A stretch of DNA of 34,095 nt from an uncultured Acetatifactor sp. (GCA_947581905.1 CANPWC010000005.1:1-34095); one strand, 5' to 3'; counted from the stretch's first letter, positions 15,090 through 23,744 are shown. The notes: generated by a model from the letters alone, not told the origin. Program-made: numbers and translations.

Positions 15090-16040
15090 ATGAAAAAAGG
15101 TGAAAATAAGGCAGTTAAGAAGAAAGCCTTTAGTTTGTCCTATAAGAAGTTGGATTATGAGAAAAAGACTGCCGTATGGGGCGTGATCTTCCTGCTTCCC
15201 TGGCTTCTTGGCTTGATCTTCTTCTTCCTGCGCCCTTTGGTAAACACCGTTTGGTATTCCCTCTGCAGCATGCAGATGGTGGATGGCAAGTTTACCGGGA
15301 CTTTCACAGGCTTAAACAATTTCAAGTATGCCCTGACGGTAAATGCGGACTTCACGCAGTACCTGGCGGAGGCATTCCTCAACATGCTTAAGGAAGTGCC
15401 GTTCCAAATCTTCCTGGCCCTGTTCATTGCAATGCTGCTGAACGGTGAATATAAGGGAAGAGGCTTCTTCCGCGCGATATTCGTCATCCCCATCATCCTG
15501 GCGACCGGCGTGGCGACCTTTAGCTTGAGCGAGACCAGCCTGGCGGTAACCGAGTCCGAAACCGTCATGGATATGCAGTGGCTGACGGACCTGGTCGTAA
15601 ACTCCGGTATTCCGACGGAGCTGACCAGCCTGCTGACAAGTTATGTTGAGAACATTTTCACGGTGGTGACTACCTGCGGCGTGCAGATCTTGCTCTTCCT
15701 GTCCGGCCTGCAGGCCATCTCCCCGACCCTGTATGAGGTGGCTCAGATGGAGGGCTGTACGGCGTTTGAGACTTTCTGTAAGATCACGCTGCCCATGGTA
15801 TCCCCTACCATCCTGGTTTGCCTGGTTTACAGTATCGCGGAATCTTTCGCGAACGCGAAAGTGTCCGTAGGCCAGCAGACAGTAGCGCTTTCCTCTTACA
15901 TCCATGACGTCACATTCACCGGCGACCCGATGTACTATGGTTATGGTTCCGCGATGAGCTTCATCTATTTCGCGGCCACCCTGGTCACAATCGGCGTGAT
16001 TTGCGGCATCGTTTCCAAGGGGGTGTTCTATTATGACTAA
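15090..16040 (+). CDS. Sugar ABC transporter permease, MalF/LplB type (pair 2, first subunit)
   Basis: This 316-residue membrane protein opens with a basic cytosolic segment, then AVWGVIFLLPWLLGLIFFFLRPLVNTVWYS, the signature opening of MalF-like permeases. The EAA loop is EVAQMEGCTAFETFCKITLPMV, with Cys replacing the usual Gly-Ala stretch. A TAAGGAGGG site lies just ahead of the ATG. The gene overlaps the next permease by 8 bp (ATGACTAA), a sign of translational coupling. It follows the DUF5696 gene by 12 nt. Its binding-protein partner is not adjacent; the first lipoprotein of the operon is the likely one. Confidence 0.92.
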   Translation: MKKGENKAVKKKAFSLSYKKLDYEKKTAVWGVIFLLPWLLGLIFFFLRPLVNTVWYSLCSMQMVDGKFTGTFTGLNNFKYALTVNADFTQYLAEAFLNMLKEVPFQIFLALFIAMLLNGEYKGRGFFRAIFVIPIILATGVATFSLSETSLAVTESETVMDMQWLTDLVVNSGIPTELTSLLTSYVENIFTVVTTCGVQILLFLSGLQAISPTLYEVAQMEGCTAFETFCKITLPMVSPTILVCLVYSIAESFANAKVSVGQQTVALSSYIHDVTFTGDPMYYGYGSAMSFIYFAATLVTIGVICGIVSKGVFYYD

Positions 16041-17097
16041 ATTGACCAGAAAAGAAAGAATGCAAAAAGCCGAAGAAATGGCCGGCATTAGCTTTTGGGT
16101 TGACCTGCGGAAAGGACGTCTGTCCAAATACGCCATCCAAAAGAAGGTCAGGAATTTCATCATGTTGTTCTTCCGTTATGCGATCCTGATCTGCCTGGGC
16201 TTCGTGGTGATCACGCCCTTATGGAAGCTGGCCAAGGACGCTTTGACGGATCCTAACGTGCTGGCCGATAAGTCCAGTATCTGGATCCCCCAGAAGACGT
16301 CCGGACTGTTCCTTGACATGGCGATGTCCAAACAGCTTTTGAACTATTGGGGAAGCTTAGGTTATACCTTGCTTACCACCGCCATCCTTACTTTCCTGCA
16401 GGTCCTTTCCGCAGGTCTGGCGGCTTACTCGTTCGCGAGGCTGAAGTTCAAGGGCAACAACATTTTGTTCTTCTTCGTAGTCCTGACGATCGTCGTTCCC
16501 AGCGACGGCATCATGCTGGCGCAGTATGCGGCGTTCCGTAACTTCGATATCTTCGGGCTCATAGGATTGATTACCGGGCATGGGCTGAACCTGATCGGCA
16601 AGCCCTCATCCCTGTACATCCTGTCCGGCCTTGGCATGGGCGTAAAGAGCGGTTTGTATATTTACTTCCTGCGCCAGGGCGTCAAGGGCCTGCCAATCTC
16701 CATCGAGGAGGCGGCCCATGTGGACGGCGCCGGATTCCTGCGCACTTTCTTCAGCATCGTGGTGCCCAGCATGTCCGGTTCCATCCTGACCGTGTCTGTT
16801 TTGAGCTTCCTGTGGAATTATACGGATACCTATTATAAGGGACTGTTCCAGTTGGGAAGCAAGAACCTGGTATACAACTACTCGACCTTGCAGTCTAATA
16901 TCAGGTGGGGCATTGACGCGGCCGCGAGGACCAATCAGGCTTGGTTGGAGCAGGTGAACCCCTCCAGCCCGTTCATCCAGAATTCTACGATTTCTGCTTG
17001 CGCCCTGTTGGTCGTGTTACCGTTGTTGATCATGTATTGCTTCGTTCAGAAGCGTTTCGTCCAGGGCGCTGCCAGAAGCGGTCTTGGCGGAGATTGA
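16033..17097 (+). CDS. Sugar ABC transporter permease, MalG type (pair 2, second subunit)
   Basis: This 354-residue membrane protein has an N-terminal cytosolic tail of about 40 residues and is longer than pair-1 MalG (308). The first helix is FMLFFRYAILICLGFVVITPLW and the EAA loop is EEAAHVDGAGFLRTFFSIVV. Translation starts inside the stop region of the previous gene. It is the last gene of the transporter cluster; inverted repeats follow within 70 bp. Together with the previous gene it makes a second complete permease pair in one operon, again without an ATPase. Confidence 0.92.
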   Translation: MTKLTRKERMQKAEEMAGISFWVDLRKGRLSKYAIQKKVRNFIMLFFRYAILICLGFVVITPLWKLAKDALTDPNVLADKSSIWIPQKTSGLFLDMAMSKQLLNYWGSLGYTLLTTAILTFLQVLSAGLAAYSFARLKFKGNNILFFFVVLTIVVPSDGIMLAQYAAFRNFDIFGLIGLITGHGLNLIGKPSSLYILSGLGMGVKSGLYIYFLRQGVKGLPISIEEAAHVDGAGFLRTFFSIVVPSMSGSILTVSVLSFLWNYTDTYYKGLFQLGSKNLVYNYSTLQSNIRWGIDAAARTNQAWLEQVNPSSPFIQNSTISACALLVVLPLLIMYCFVQKRFVQGAARSGLGGD

Positions 17098-17139
17098 TCT
17101 TTTGCACTACTTAGTCCTACAGTTTGGCAAGTTATTGGC

Positions 17140-17165
17140 GGTGCCGGGAGCCATATCCCGGCATC
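17140..17165 (+). terminator. Hairpin after the transporter operon
   Basis: TGCCGGGA (17142-17149) pairs perfectly with TCCCGGCA (17156-17163), extended by a G-U and a G-C pair, with a 6-nt loop. The following sequence (GCTTCTTGCGCTTT) is only moderately T-rich, so termination is probably partial and the GH130 gene may be reached by read-through. Confidence 0.5.
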
Positions 17166-17184
17166 GCTTCTTGCGCTTTCATGA

Positions 17185-17281
17185 GTGCCGCTTCTTTAGG
17201 GAGGATGTGGGAACTGCTTCCTTAGGTGGGCTGTGGGAACCGCTTTCTTAAGGGGCTGTGGACGCCGCCTCCTGCGGCGTG
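17185..17281. repeat. Imperfect tandem repeats, about 25 bp each
   Basis: Three to four degenerate copies share the form GTGGGAACYGCTTYCTTARG: 17185-17206 (diverged), 17207-17232, 17233-17257 and 17258-17281. The last copy has become a hairpin, ACGCCGC (17262-17268) with GCGGCGT (17274-17280), followed by GATTTT, which could act as a weak terminator. The repeats fill the gap between the transporter operon and the GH130 gene. A further weak stem (ACCGC/GCGGT, 17292-17311) follows. No promoter for the GH130 gene was convincing. Confidence 0.5.
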
Positions 17282-17358
17282 ATTTTAAAAGACCGCTGCG
17301 TAGAGCGCGGTTATGGATGTTTAGAGTTACTAATTAAGAAAAGGATAGGGGTCAAAAC

Positions 17359-18357
17359 ATGAGCAAAATAATTGGAAAACCTTTGCCGCAGATGCCTTGG
17401 CAGGATCGTCCGCAAGGCTTAGACAAACCGGTATGGCGTTATTCAGAGAATCCCATCATCGGCAGGCACGACATCCCGATTGCAAACAGCATATTCAACA
17501 GTGCGGTCGTACCGTTTGGGGATGGCTATGCAGGCGTATTCCGCTGTGACAGCCTGTCCGTGAGCATGGATATTTTCGCGGGCTTCAGCAAAGACGCGAT
17601 TCATTGGAACATCAACCACGAACCCATCACTTTCATCGGGGAGGACCCGGAAGTGACGAAGAGGGAATATCGTTACGACCCCAGGGTGACATGGATCGAG
17701 GACCGTTATTACATCACCTGGTGCAACGGCTATCATGGTCCGACCATCGGCGTGGCTTATACATATGATTTTGAAAAATTCTATCAGCTGGAGAACGCGT
17801 TCCTGCCCTATAACCGCAACGGCGTGCTGTTCCCCAGGAAGATCAACGGGAAATATATGATGCTGTCCAGGCCCAGCGACACAGGGCATACGCCATTTGG
17901 CGACATATATGTGAGCCAGAGCCCGGATATGGAATATTGGGGACATCACAGGTTCGTCATGGGCACGATCCCCGGGGATTTGTCCGCTTGGCAGTCCATG
18001 AAGATCGGTCCCGGGCCTTGCCCGATCGAGACGGACGAGGGATGGCTCCTCATTTACCATGGCGTGCTTCGGACTTGCAGCGGCTATGTGTACCGTATGG
18101 GCTGCGCCCTGCTTGATCTGGACGAGCCTTGGAAGGTGAAAGAGCGTTCCAGGATGTACCTGTTGGCTCCCGAGATGCTTTATGAGCAGACCGGCGACGT
18201 GCCTAACGTGGTATTCCCTTGCGCGTCCTTAGCGGATGCCCAGACCGGCAGGATCGCCATCTATTATGGCTGCGCCGATACCGTGACCGGGTTGGCGTTC
18301 ACCACTGTGGACCTTTTAATGGATTGGATGAAGAAATATCCGCTTAAGGAATCATGA
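17359..18357 (+). CDS. GH130 beta-mannoside phosphorylase (subfamily 2 type)
   Basis: This 332-residue protein has the GH130 five-bladed propeller signature: [19 protein letters not shown] at about 46-64, [19 protein letters not shown] from 106 with the proposed catalytic Asp107, and [20 protein letters not shown] at about 156-175. From memory it resembles the gut metagenome enzyme Uhgb_MP along its length. That enzyme is a GH130_2 phosphorylase acting on beta-1,4-linked mannosides, including the mannosyl-chitobiose core of N-glycans. The expected reaction is beta-mannoside plus phosphate to alpha-mannose-1-phosphate plus a shortened acceptor, in the cytosol. RBS AGGATAGGGG is about 7 nt upstream. 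It follows the transporter operon and ends at a strong terminator, making it the likely first intracellular step for the imported sugar. Plant mannan oligosaccharides are an alternative substrate. Confidence 0.92.
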   Translation: MSKIIGKPLPQMPWQDRPQGLDKPVWRYSENPIIGRHDIPIANSIFNSAVVPFGDGYAGVFRCDSLSVSMDIFAGFSKDAIHWNINHEPITFIGEDPEVTKREYRYDPRVTWIEDRYYITWCNGYHGPTIGVAYTYDFEKFYQLENAFLPYNRNGVLFPRKINGKYMMLSRPSDTGHTPFGDIYVSQSPDMEYWGHHRFVMGTIPGDLSAWQSMKIGPGPCPIETDEGWLLIYHGVLRTCSGYVYRMGCALLDLDEPWKVKERSRMYLLAPEMLYEQTGDVPNVVFPCASLADAQTGRIAIYYGCADTVTGLAFTTVDLLMDWMKKYPLKES

Positions 18358-18395
18358 ATCGTGGGAGCATGGAACTTTTGACTTGAAATGGACGG

Positions 18396-18445
18396 CTGCC
18401 CATAACCCTGAAACTTTACGTTGAAAGAGTTATGGGCAGATTTTT
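18396..18445 (+). terminator. Strong intrinsic terminator after GH130
   Basis: CTGCCCATAAC (18396-18406) pairs perfectly over 11 bp with GTTATGGGCAG (18429-18439) and is followed by ATTTTT. The loop holds a small CTTT/AAAG stem. This closes the carbohydrate locus. The remaining bases up to 18560 show no convincing promoter. Confidence 0.88.
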
Positions 18446-18560
18446 CGCCGGAGGATAGGGCTGGCATGCGGATCTGTTGAGGGAGGATGTCCGCAAAAGG
18501 AATGGTATCTGCAGGGAGCGGGGGCATCAAAAACTTTAACCTAAAACGAGGATGGATGGA

Positions 18561-21392
18561 ATGTTCACAAAGGCATACGGAGAAGAAATAAAAGGTTATT
18601 TCCTGGAACAGAGAGAGCGATTGGAGCAGCGCAGGCAGCAACTGGTTGGAGAGGGGACGGCAGTCCGTCCCGCCCAGGGTGGGATGTTGGACGCAGGGCG
18701 GCACACCCAGGCAGAAGGGGCGGCTCCGTCCGCCGCGACATGCCTGCGGGAGGCATCTGCCGCCTTGCTGGAGCGTAAGATTGAAGAGATCGACCATGCC
18801 CTGGAGGGCGCAGGAGAGGAAGAGGCGGAGGCGCTCCGCTTCCTTTATAGCGCCATGCCGGTCAGCGACATGCTGGACTATCCGGCGGATGTATTCCTTT
18901 CTTATGCGAAGCATGCCGTGTTCCTCTGGAATGAGGGGCCTTACGCAGGGAAGGCGCCGGAAAAGCTTTTTGCCAATTATGTCCTGCATCATCGGATCAA
19001 TAATGAGGATATCACGGATACCAGGCGTTTCTTTTATGATAAATTGATCGGACGCATAAAGGGGCTTGGGATGTATGATGCCGCCATGGCGATCAATATC
19101 TGGTGCTCGGAAGAGGCGACTTATCAGATGACCGACCCACGCGCCCAAAATCCTGTGACGATGTATTATACCGGCATAGGCAGATGCGGGGAGGAATCCA
19201 CGTTCGCCATCACGGTTCTGCGTGCGCTCGGCATTCCTGCCAGGCAGGTCTACGCGCCGCTCTGGTCGCACTGCGACAGCAACCATGCCTGGGTGGAAGC
19301 CTGGTGTGACGGCACCTGGAGGATCCTGGGGGCCTGCGAGCCGGAGGAAGAGCTGGATATGGGCTGGTTTATCGGACCGTCCACCCGGGCGATGCAGATT
19401 CATTCAAGATGGTATGGCAAGGATAAGCCGCAGGACCGCGTGGTGGGCAAGAAAGGGATGTCCTTGGTGGTCAACCACCTGGGGCGTTACGCGCCTGCCG
19501 GCATGCTGAAGGTCCGTGTGGAAGGGGAGGATGGCAAGCCCGTGAACGGGGCCCGTGTCGATTTCAACGTATTGAACGGCGCACATTTCGGGAATGTGGC
19601 ATTCCTTGAGACCGGGGCGGGGGAGGGCCGCGAAGACGGCTGCGTCACCTTGGAAACCGGCTTTGGGAGCCTGCTCGTCTGTGCTTACGCGCAGGATGGA
19701 AGATATGGGGAGACCTTAGTTACGCTGAACGATCGGGAAAAGCCCATGGAAGAGGCCGTCGTGGTGCTCCACGAGCGGAAGCTTAATGAGGATGTCTGGC
19801 AAGACATGGATTTCTATGCGCCTCGGGAGACCGTGCGCAACCAGGAACTGACTGACGCGCAGATCAAGTCACAGGAGCAGAGGCTGAAGGATGCCGCCAA
19901 GAAGAGGCAGGCGAAAGCGGAAGGCTTCTATCAGGAAGAACAAGCGCAGCCTGCGCTTATGCGGTTTGCGCCTGCGGACCGCAAGGAAGTGGAAGAGATC
20001 CTGCGCAAGTCCTTGGGACATTTGCCGGAAATCCTGCATTTCCTGGAATGGGACGGCGGAAAGCTGGCAGAGCGTCTGCATGAGGGGGCTACCTTTGCGG
20101 ATGAAAGCGGAACGGATGCGAAAGAGGACGGGGAGCATTGGAAGCTGGAAGTGCTCAAGGTCCTGACGGAAAAGGATTATTGGGACTTGGACAGTGAGGT
20201 CCTCAAGGAATGTTGCGACTGCGCGGCTCCTTACGTCGACCAGTATCCGAAAGAAATATTCTACCGTTTCCTGTTAAGTCCCAGGGTAGCGATGGAGATG
20301 CTGCGTCCCGGACGGGGACGGCTGGCCGGTTTGCTGGGCGAGGAGGAAAAGAGGGCGGTTTTACAGGCTCCGGAGACTTTGCCCGACAGGATTGGGCGGC
20401 TGGTGGTCTCTATGCCGGACCAAGAATATGGGAATTTGATCACTTCTCCCATCGGTTGCCTGACGGGAGGGATCGGGAATGAGTTCTCCCGGGCCGTGCT
20501 GTGCGTGAACTTGTACCGCGCCTTAGGGATTCCTGCACGCTTGCGCCGCCTTGACCGTGCCGTGGAATTTTACCGGGACGGCAAATTCTGGACGGCGGAA
20601 GAGGCGGTTAATCATCCTGGCGCTGCGGGTGCGGACGGCTCCGTGGTCTCCGATGCGGCCATGCTTCATCTGCATGCCCAGGGAGGGCTGGATTTCTCCG
20701 AATGGGGCCATTATTCCGTCAGCAAATACGAAAAAGGGCAGTTCCGCTTCTTGTTCTTAGGCGGCGGCAAGATGCCGCAGGGCAAAGACCTGGAAGCCGT
20801 CCTGGAGCCCGGCATGTATCGCGCCGTCACCACCAACCGCCTGCCTAACGGCAACCAGTTTGCCAGGGTCTATGACTTCGTGCTGCATCCGGGAGAGTCA
20901 AAACACCTGGAGCTTACGCTGCGGCAGTTTTCCGTGGACGCGCTTTTGCGCCGATATCCCTATGAGGATTGCCTCATGCGACGCGCAGGCGGGAAAGACT
21001 GCCTCCTTTCCGAACTGGCGAAGGACGCGCGGACGCTGTTTTTGTGGCTGGAAACGGGCAGGGAGCCTACGGAACATATTTTAAATGAATTGTATGAAAA
21101 ACGGGAACAGGTCAAAGGGCTGACGGACCGCATCTACCTGATCACACGTTCCGATGCGGAATATGAAGAGAACGCCACACTTCGGCGCTTCGTGGAAGCC
21201 TTGCCGGGCATTGGGAAGCTTGTGTGCGATTCCGGGGAAGCCTATCGCAGATTGTCCGAAAGCGTGGAACAGAACCCGGGCAGGCTGCCTTTGGCGATGG
21301 TCATGGAGGGGAAAGGCGTCTGCATCTATTCCGATGGCGGCTATAATGTTGGCATGGCGGATCTGTTGCTGCGGATCTTGAACGAAGCTTAA
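18561..21392 (+). CDS. Cytosolic transglutaminase-like protein with a second, degenerate transglutaminase repeat
   Basis: Start moved to ATG 18561 (943 residues), 8 nt after GAGGA; the tracked ATG abuts that site. No signal peptide. A helical N-terminal region (1-190) precedes a transglutaminase-like core: Cys209 in GRCGEES, RALGIPARQVYAP, His242 in SNHAWVEAW, then LGACEPE, which replaces the classic Asp position. An Ig/carboxypeptidase-regulatory-like domain follows (about 317-410; KVRVEGEDGKPVNGARVDF). A charged linker and a second module around 635-670 repeat the core (TGGIGNEFSRAVL, YRALGIPARLRRLD) but lack both the Cys and the His. The last 120 residues look thioredoxin-like (RTLFLWLETGREPTEHIL) without a CXXC. 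The family is widespread in gut Clostridia and Bacteroidetes, by recollection; substrate and reaction are unknown (peptidase or amidase more likely than crosslinking). Confidence 0.75.
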   Translation: MFTKAYGEEIKGYFLEQRERLEQRRQQLVGEGTAVRPAQGGMLDAGRHTQAEGAAPSAATCLREASAALLERKIEEIDHALEGAGEEEAEALRFLYSAMPVSDMLDYPADVFLSYAKHAVFLWNEGPYAGKAPEKLFANYVLHHRINNEDITDTRRFFYDKLIGRIKGLGMYDAAMAINIWCSEEATYQMTDPRAQNPVTMYYTGIGRCGEESTFAITVLRALGIPARQVYAPLWSHCDSNHAWVEAWCDGTWRILGACEPEEELDMGWFIGPSTRAMQIHSRWYGKDKPQDRVVGKKGMSLVVNHLGRYAPAGMLKVRVEGEDGKPVNGARVDFNVLNGAHFGNVAFLETGAGEGREDGCVTLETGFGSLLVCAYAQDGRYGETLVTLNDREKPMEEAVVVLHERKLNEDVWQDMDFYAPRETVRNQELTDAQIKSQEQRLKDAAKKRQAKAEGFYQEEQAQPALMRFAPADRKEVEEILRKSLGHLPEILHFLEWDGGKLAERLHEGATFADESGTDAKEDGEHWKLEVLKVLTEKDYWDLDSEVLKECCDCAAPYVDQYPKEIFYRFLLSPRVAMEMLRPGRGRLAGLLGEEEKRAVLQAPETLPDRIGRLVVSMPDQEYGNLITSPIGCLTGGIGNEFSRAVLCVNLYRALGIPARLRRLDRAVEFYRDGKFWTAEEAVNHPGAAGADGSVVSDAAMLHLHAQGGLDFSEWGHYSVSKYEKGQFRFLFLGGGKMPQGKDLEAVLEPGMYRAVTTNRLPNGNQFARVYDFVLHPGESKHLELTLRQFSVDALLRRYPYEDCLMRRAGGKDCLLSELAKDARTLFLWLETGREPTEHILNELYEKREQVKGLTDRIYLITRSDAEYEENATLRRFVEALPGIGKLVCDSGEAYRRLSESVEQNPGRLPLAMVMEGKGVCIYSDGGYNVGMADLLLRILNEA

Positions 21393-21458
21393 TGCGCGGG
21401 ATAGCGGGTGGCGCGGGTCAAACGGTTGCGAGTGAACTGTAACATACGCTTTTGGCGA

Positions 21459-21487
21459 TTGCATTTCTTGGATTCTTATGTTAAAAT
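21459..21487 (+). promoter_or_regulatory. Promoter of the LacI-family regulator
   Basis: TTGCAT (21459-21464), 17-nt spacer, TAAAAT (21482-21487, 5 of 6 matches). Initiation near 21494 leaves about 45 nt before the GTG start at 21539. No clear palindromic operator was found over it. Confidence 0.7.
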
Positions 21488-21538
21488 ACGGTCTAAGGCA
21501 AGTGTGGGGCTGATAAAAAGATAAGGGCGGTAGCTACA

Positions 21539-22555
21539 GTGAATAGGGTTACGATGCAGGATATCGCGGACGCTTTGGGGATTTCCCGGATCACGGTGTG
21601 GAAAGTGTTCAATGACCACCCGGGCGTTTCCGCGGCTTTACGGAAAAGCGTGTTGGACAAGGCGAAGGAAATGGGTTATTCCAGGGGACATGCCGACTAT
21701 CGGGAAGAAAGCGTTGGGCGGAACGTGTCCCTCATCGTGTCGCGGCCGGATTCGTCCACGTTTTGGACGGGCATCATCCATCGCCTGGCGCAGGACTTGG
21801 CGCTCCGTAACGTGAACCTGATGTATACCTATATGCCATCGGTTTATTCCGACAAGTTCCGGATGCCCTCCGTCCTGGCCAACCATACGGTGCAGGGGGC
21901 GGTGGTGCTGAATATTTACGATGAGAAGCTGCTGCGCCTGATCAATGAACTGAATATGCCGAAAGTGTTCGTGGACGTCGTCCCCCAGATGGATTTGTTC
22001 GGGCTGAATGGGGACCTGATCCTCCTGGAGGGGTACCATGCCGTTTATCAGATCACGAAGTCCATTTTGGAAAAAGGGGTTCGGCGGATCGGTTTTATTG
22101 GAGACATCCAGTATGCCAAGACCAACAGGGACCGTTATGACGGCTTCTGCAAATGCCTGGAGGATTACGGGATCCCTTTGGACGCCGGCCTGTGCCTGAC
22201 GGGGAATTTGGGCATTTTCTCTTATCGGCAGGAGATTAACTGCTTCCTGGACGCGCTGCCAAAGCTGCCGGAAGCTTTCGTCTGCGTGAGCGACTATATC
22301 GCCCATTTCGTGCAGGCGTATTTGCTGGAACATGCGCACCGCGCCCCGCAGGGGATGATCGTGTCCGGCTTTGACGGCGATAGCGAGCATCCCAAGGAAG
22401 GGGACGTGTTTCCGACCGCCCTGGTCAGGACTGACCTGCTGGGCGGGCGGATCGCCATGCAGATCCAGTACCGCATGGAGCATCCGAACGCCCCTTACGA
22501 ATTGGTTCAGATCAACCCCGCCATCCTGACTTCCCGTCCGTCGGTGAAGGGATAA
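21539..22555 (+). CDS. LacI-family transcriptional regulator
   Basis: In this 338-residue protein, the N-terminal helix-turn-helix and hinge are clear: VTMQDIADALGISRITVWKVFNDHPGVS at residues 4-31. A periplasmic-binding-like sensor domain follows (about 65-330; NVSLIVSRPDSSTFWTGIIH, RRIGFIGDIQYAKTNRDRYDGF, MIVSGFDGDSEHP). The start is a GTG with AAGGGCGG 8 nt upstream; the MNRVT start is normal for the family. It has its own promoter and follows the transglutaminase gene. The effector is unknown. It is the only sugar-type regulator in the window, so control of the upstream transporter or GH130 genes is a reasonable guess, but operator evidence is lacking (only an AACGCGTT palindrome at 3858). 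Confidence 0.93.
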   Translation: MNRVTMQDIADALGISRITVWKVFNDHPGVSAALRKSVLDKAKEMGYSRGHADYREESVGRNVSLIVSRPDSSTFWTGIIHRLAQDLALRNVNLMYTYMPSVYSDKFRMPSVLANHTVQGAVVLNIYDEKLLRLINELNMPKVFVDVVPQMDLFGLNGDLILLEGYHAVYQITKSILEKGVRRIGFIGDIQYAKTNRDRYDGFCKCLEDYGIPLDAGLCLTGNLGIFSYRQEINCFLDALPKLPEAFVCVSDYIAHFVQAYLLEHAHRAPQGMIVSGFDGDSEHPKEGDVFPTALVRTDLLGGRIAMQIQYRMEHPNAPYELVQINPAILTSRPSVKG

Positions 22556-22633
22556 GGAACATTCCTGTAGGACGCGCGCCGCATATGTCGGGACTTTTGT
22601 GGTCGGAGGGTGGATGATAGAGAGGAAATGAGA

Positions 22634-23482
22634 ATGAACGATTCGATCAATATCGCCCTGCTCCAGGTCATGCCTACAGGGAGCATTGGGCAGAACATGG
22701 AAAAAGGCGTCCGCTGCTGCAAAGAGGCCAGCGCACAGGGCGCGGACATCGCTTTGTTCCCAGAGATGTGGAGCAGCGGATATACCATCCCCCATGACGC
22801 AGAGAAGCTGAACGCGCTGGCCGTTCCAGCGGGCGGAGAGTTTGTCATGCGCTTTGCGGCGCTTGCCCAAGAGCTGGAAATGGCCATCGGCATTACCTTT
22901 TTGGAGAAAAGCGGCCAAGGGCCGAAAAACAGCGTATGCCTGTTTGACCGATACGGGCGGCTAGCCTATAAGTATTCCAAGGTCCACATCTGCGACTTTG
23001 GCGAGCCGGATGATGAAAGCGTTCTGTGCGCGGGCGATGAATTTCCCGTTGCCGCGCTGAATACCGCGAAAGGAGATATCATGGTAGGCTCCATGATCTG
23101 CTATGACCGTGAGTTCCCGGAGAGCGCCCGCATCCTCATGCTCAAGGGCGCGGAGCTTTTGCTGGTGCCGAACGCCTGCCCGATGGAGATCAACCGCCTG
23201 TCCCAGCTGCGCGGCCGCGCGTATGAAGATATGCTTGCCATCGCCACCTGCAATTATCCTGCGCCCCACCCGGACTGCAACGGTCATTCCACGTTGTTTG
23301 ACGGAGTGGCATACCTGCGGGAGCTGCCCGGTTCCCGGGATATGTGCGTGCTGGAAGCAGACGAAGCCGAGGGCGTCTTCCTTGCCCGGCTGGATATCGC
23401 CATGCTGCGGGAATACCGCAAGCGGGAAATGCACTACCTGCGAAACAGGCGGCCAGGATTATATGGCATTCTCGCCCATTAA
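22634..23482 (+). CDS. Carbon-nitrogen hydrolase (nitrilase superfamily amidase)
   Basis: This 282-residue cytosolic enzyme has the full Glu-Lys-Cys triad of the superfamily: Glu in LFPEMWSSGY, Lys in YSKVHICDFGEP, Cys in MICYDREFPE, plus the FDRYGRLAYKY turn. These enzymes hydrolyse carbon-nitrogen bonds of amides or carbamoyl compounds; the exact substrate (for example omega-amides or N-carbamoyl compounds) cannot be read from the sequence. The tracked start is a GTG at 22610. I chose ATG 22634 because AGAGG sits 8 nt before it and family members begin with a strand like INIALLQV; ATG 22628 is a near-equal alternative. It lies 78 nt after the LacI gene in the same direction and could be co-transcribed. 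Confidence 0.9.
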   Translation: MNDSINIALLQVMPTGSIGQNMEKGVRCCKEASAQGADIALFPEMWSSGYTIPHDAEKLNALAVPAGGEFVMRFAALAQELEMAIGITFLEKSGQGPKNSVCLFDRYGRLAYKYSKVHICDFGEPDDESVLCAGDEFPVAALNTAKGDIMVGSMICYDREFPESARILMLKGAELLLVPNACPMEINRLSQLRGRAYEDMLAIATCNYPAPHPDCNGHSTLFDGVAYLRELPGSRDMCVLEADEAEGVFLARLDIAMLREYRKREMHYLRNRRPGLYGILAH

Positions 23483-23510
23483 ATCCATTTATTTACCCAC
23501 CTGTTTGCAT

Positions 23511-23723
23511 TTACACCTCTGCTTGCACGATATGGCCAAAGTTAAGCTCATCTTGCAACAGTCCATATACATATGCAGGACTTTCACGGTATAGTCCGGT
23601 CTCTGTATCCAACAATTTCTCGTAAACTTCCGATTCATATATGGTAAGCATGGCGGAGTCAAATTCTACTCCCTGAGATTCCGTAAGCATTTCTACAATG
23701 TCCTGCACCATGTATTCAATCAT
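23511..23723 (-). CDS. Small acidic protein, likely partner of a lost DUF3990 gene
   Basis: This 70-residue acidic protein (MIEYMVQDIVEMLTES..., with YESEVYEKLLDTETGLY and YVYGLLQDELNFG) has no clear Shine-Dalgarno at ATG 23723. An upstream in-frame stop limits the start to this ATG or the one at 23711. From memory, small proteins with the TGLY...YVY..L..EL pattern sit downstream of DUF3791/DUF3990 gene pairs in Lachnospiraceae; that association is a recollection, not a search result. It lies in an AT-rich stretch unlike the flanking DNA and converges on the nitrilase gene. Function unknown; a role in a toxin-antitoxin-like cassette is speculation. Confidence 0.6.
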   Translation of the reverse strand: MIEYMVQDIVEMLTESQGVEFDSAMLTIYESEVYEKLLDTETGLYRESPAYVYGLLQDELNFGHIVQAEV

Positions 23724-23744
23724 CTGTTGCTTTTAATCCATAGA

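Noticed and set aside
17262-17280. Hairpin ACGCCGC/GCGGCGT as the main terminator of the transporter operon.
   Set aside because: Only GATTTT follows it, and it is part of a degenerate repeat series; it may contribute weakly, but the stem at 17140-17165 is nearer the gene.
17185-17281. CRISPR-like array.
   Set aside because: The units abut with no spacers, are degenerate, and no cas genes are present.
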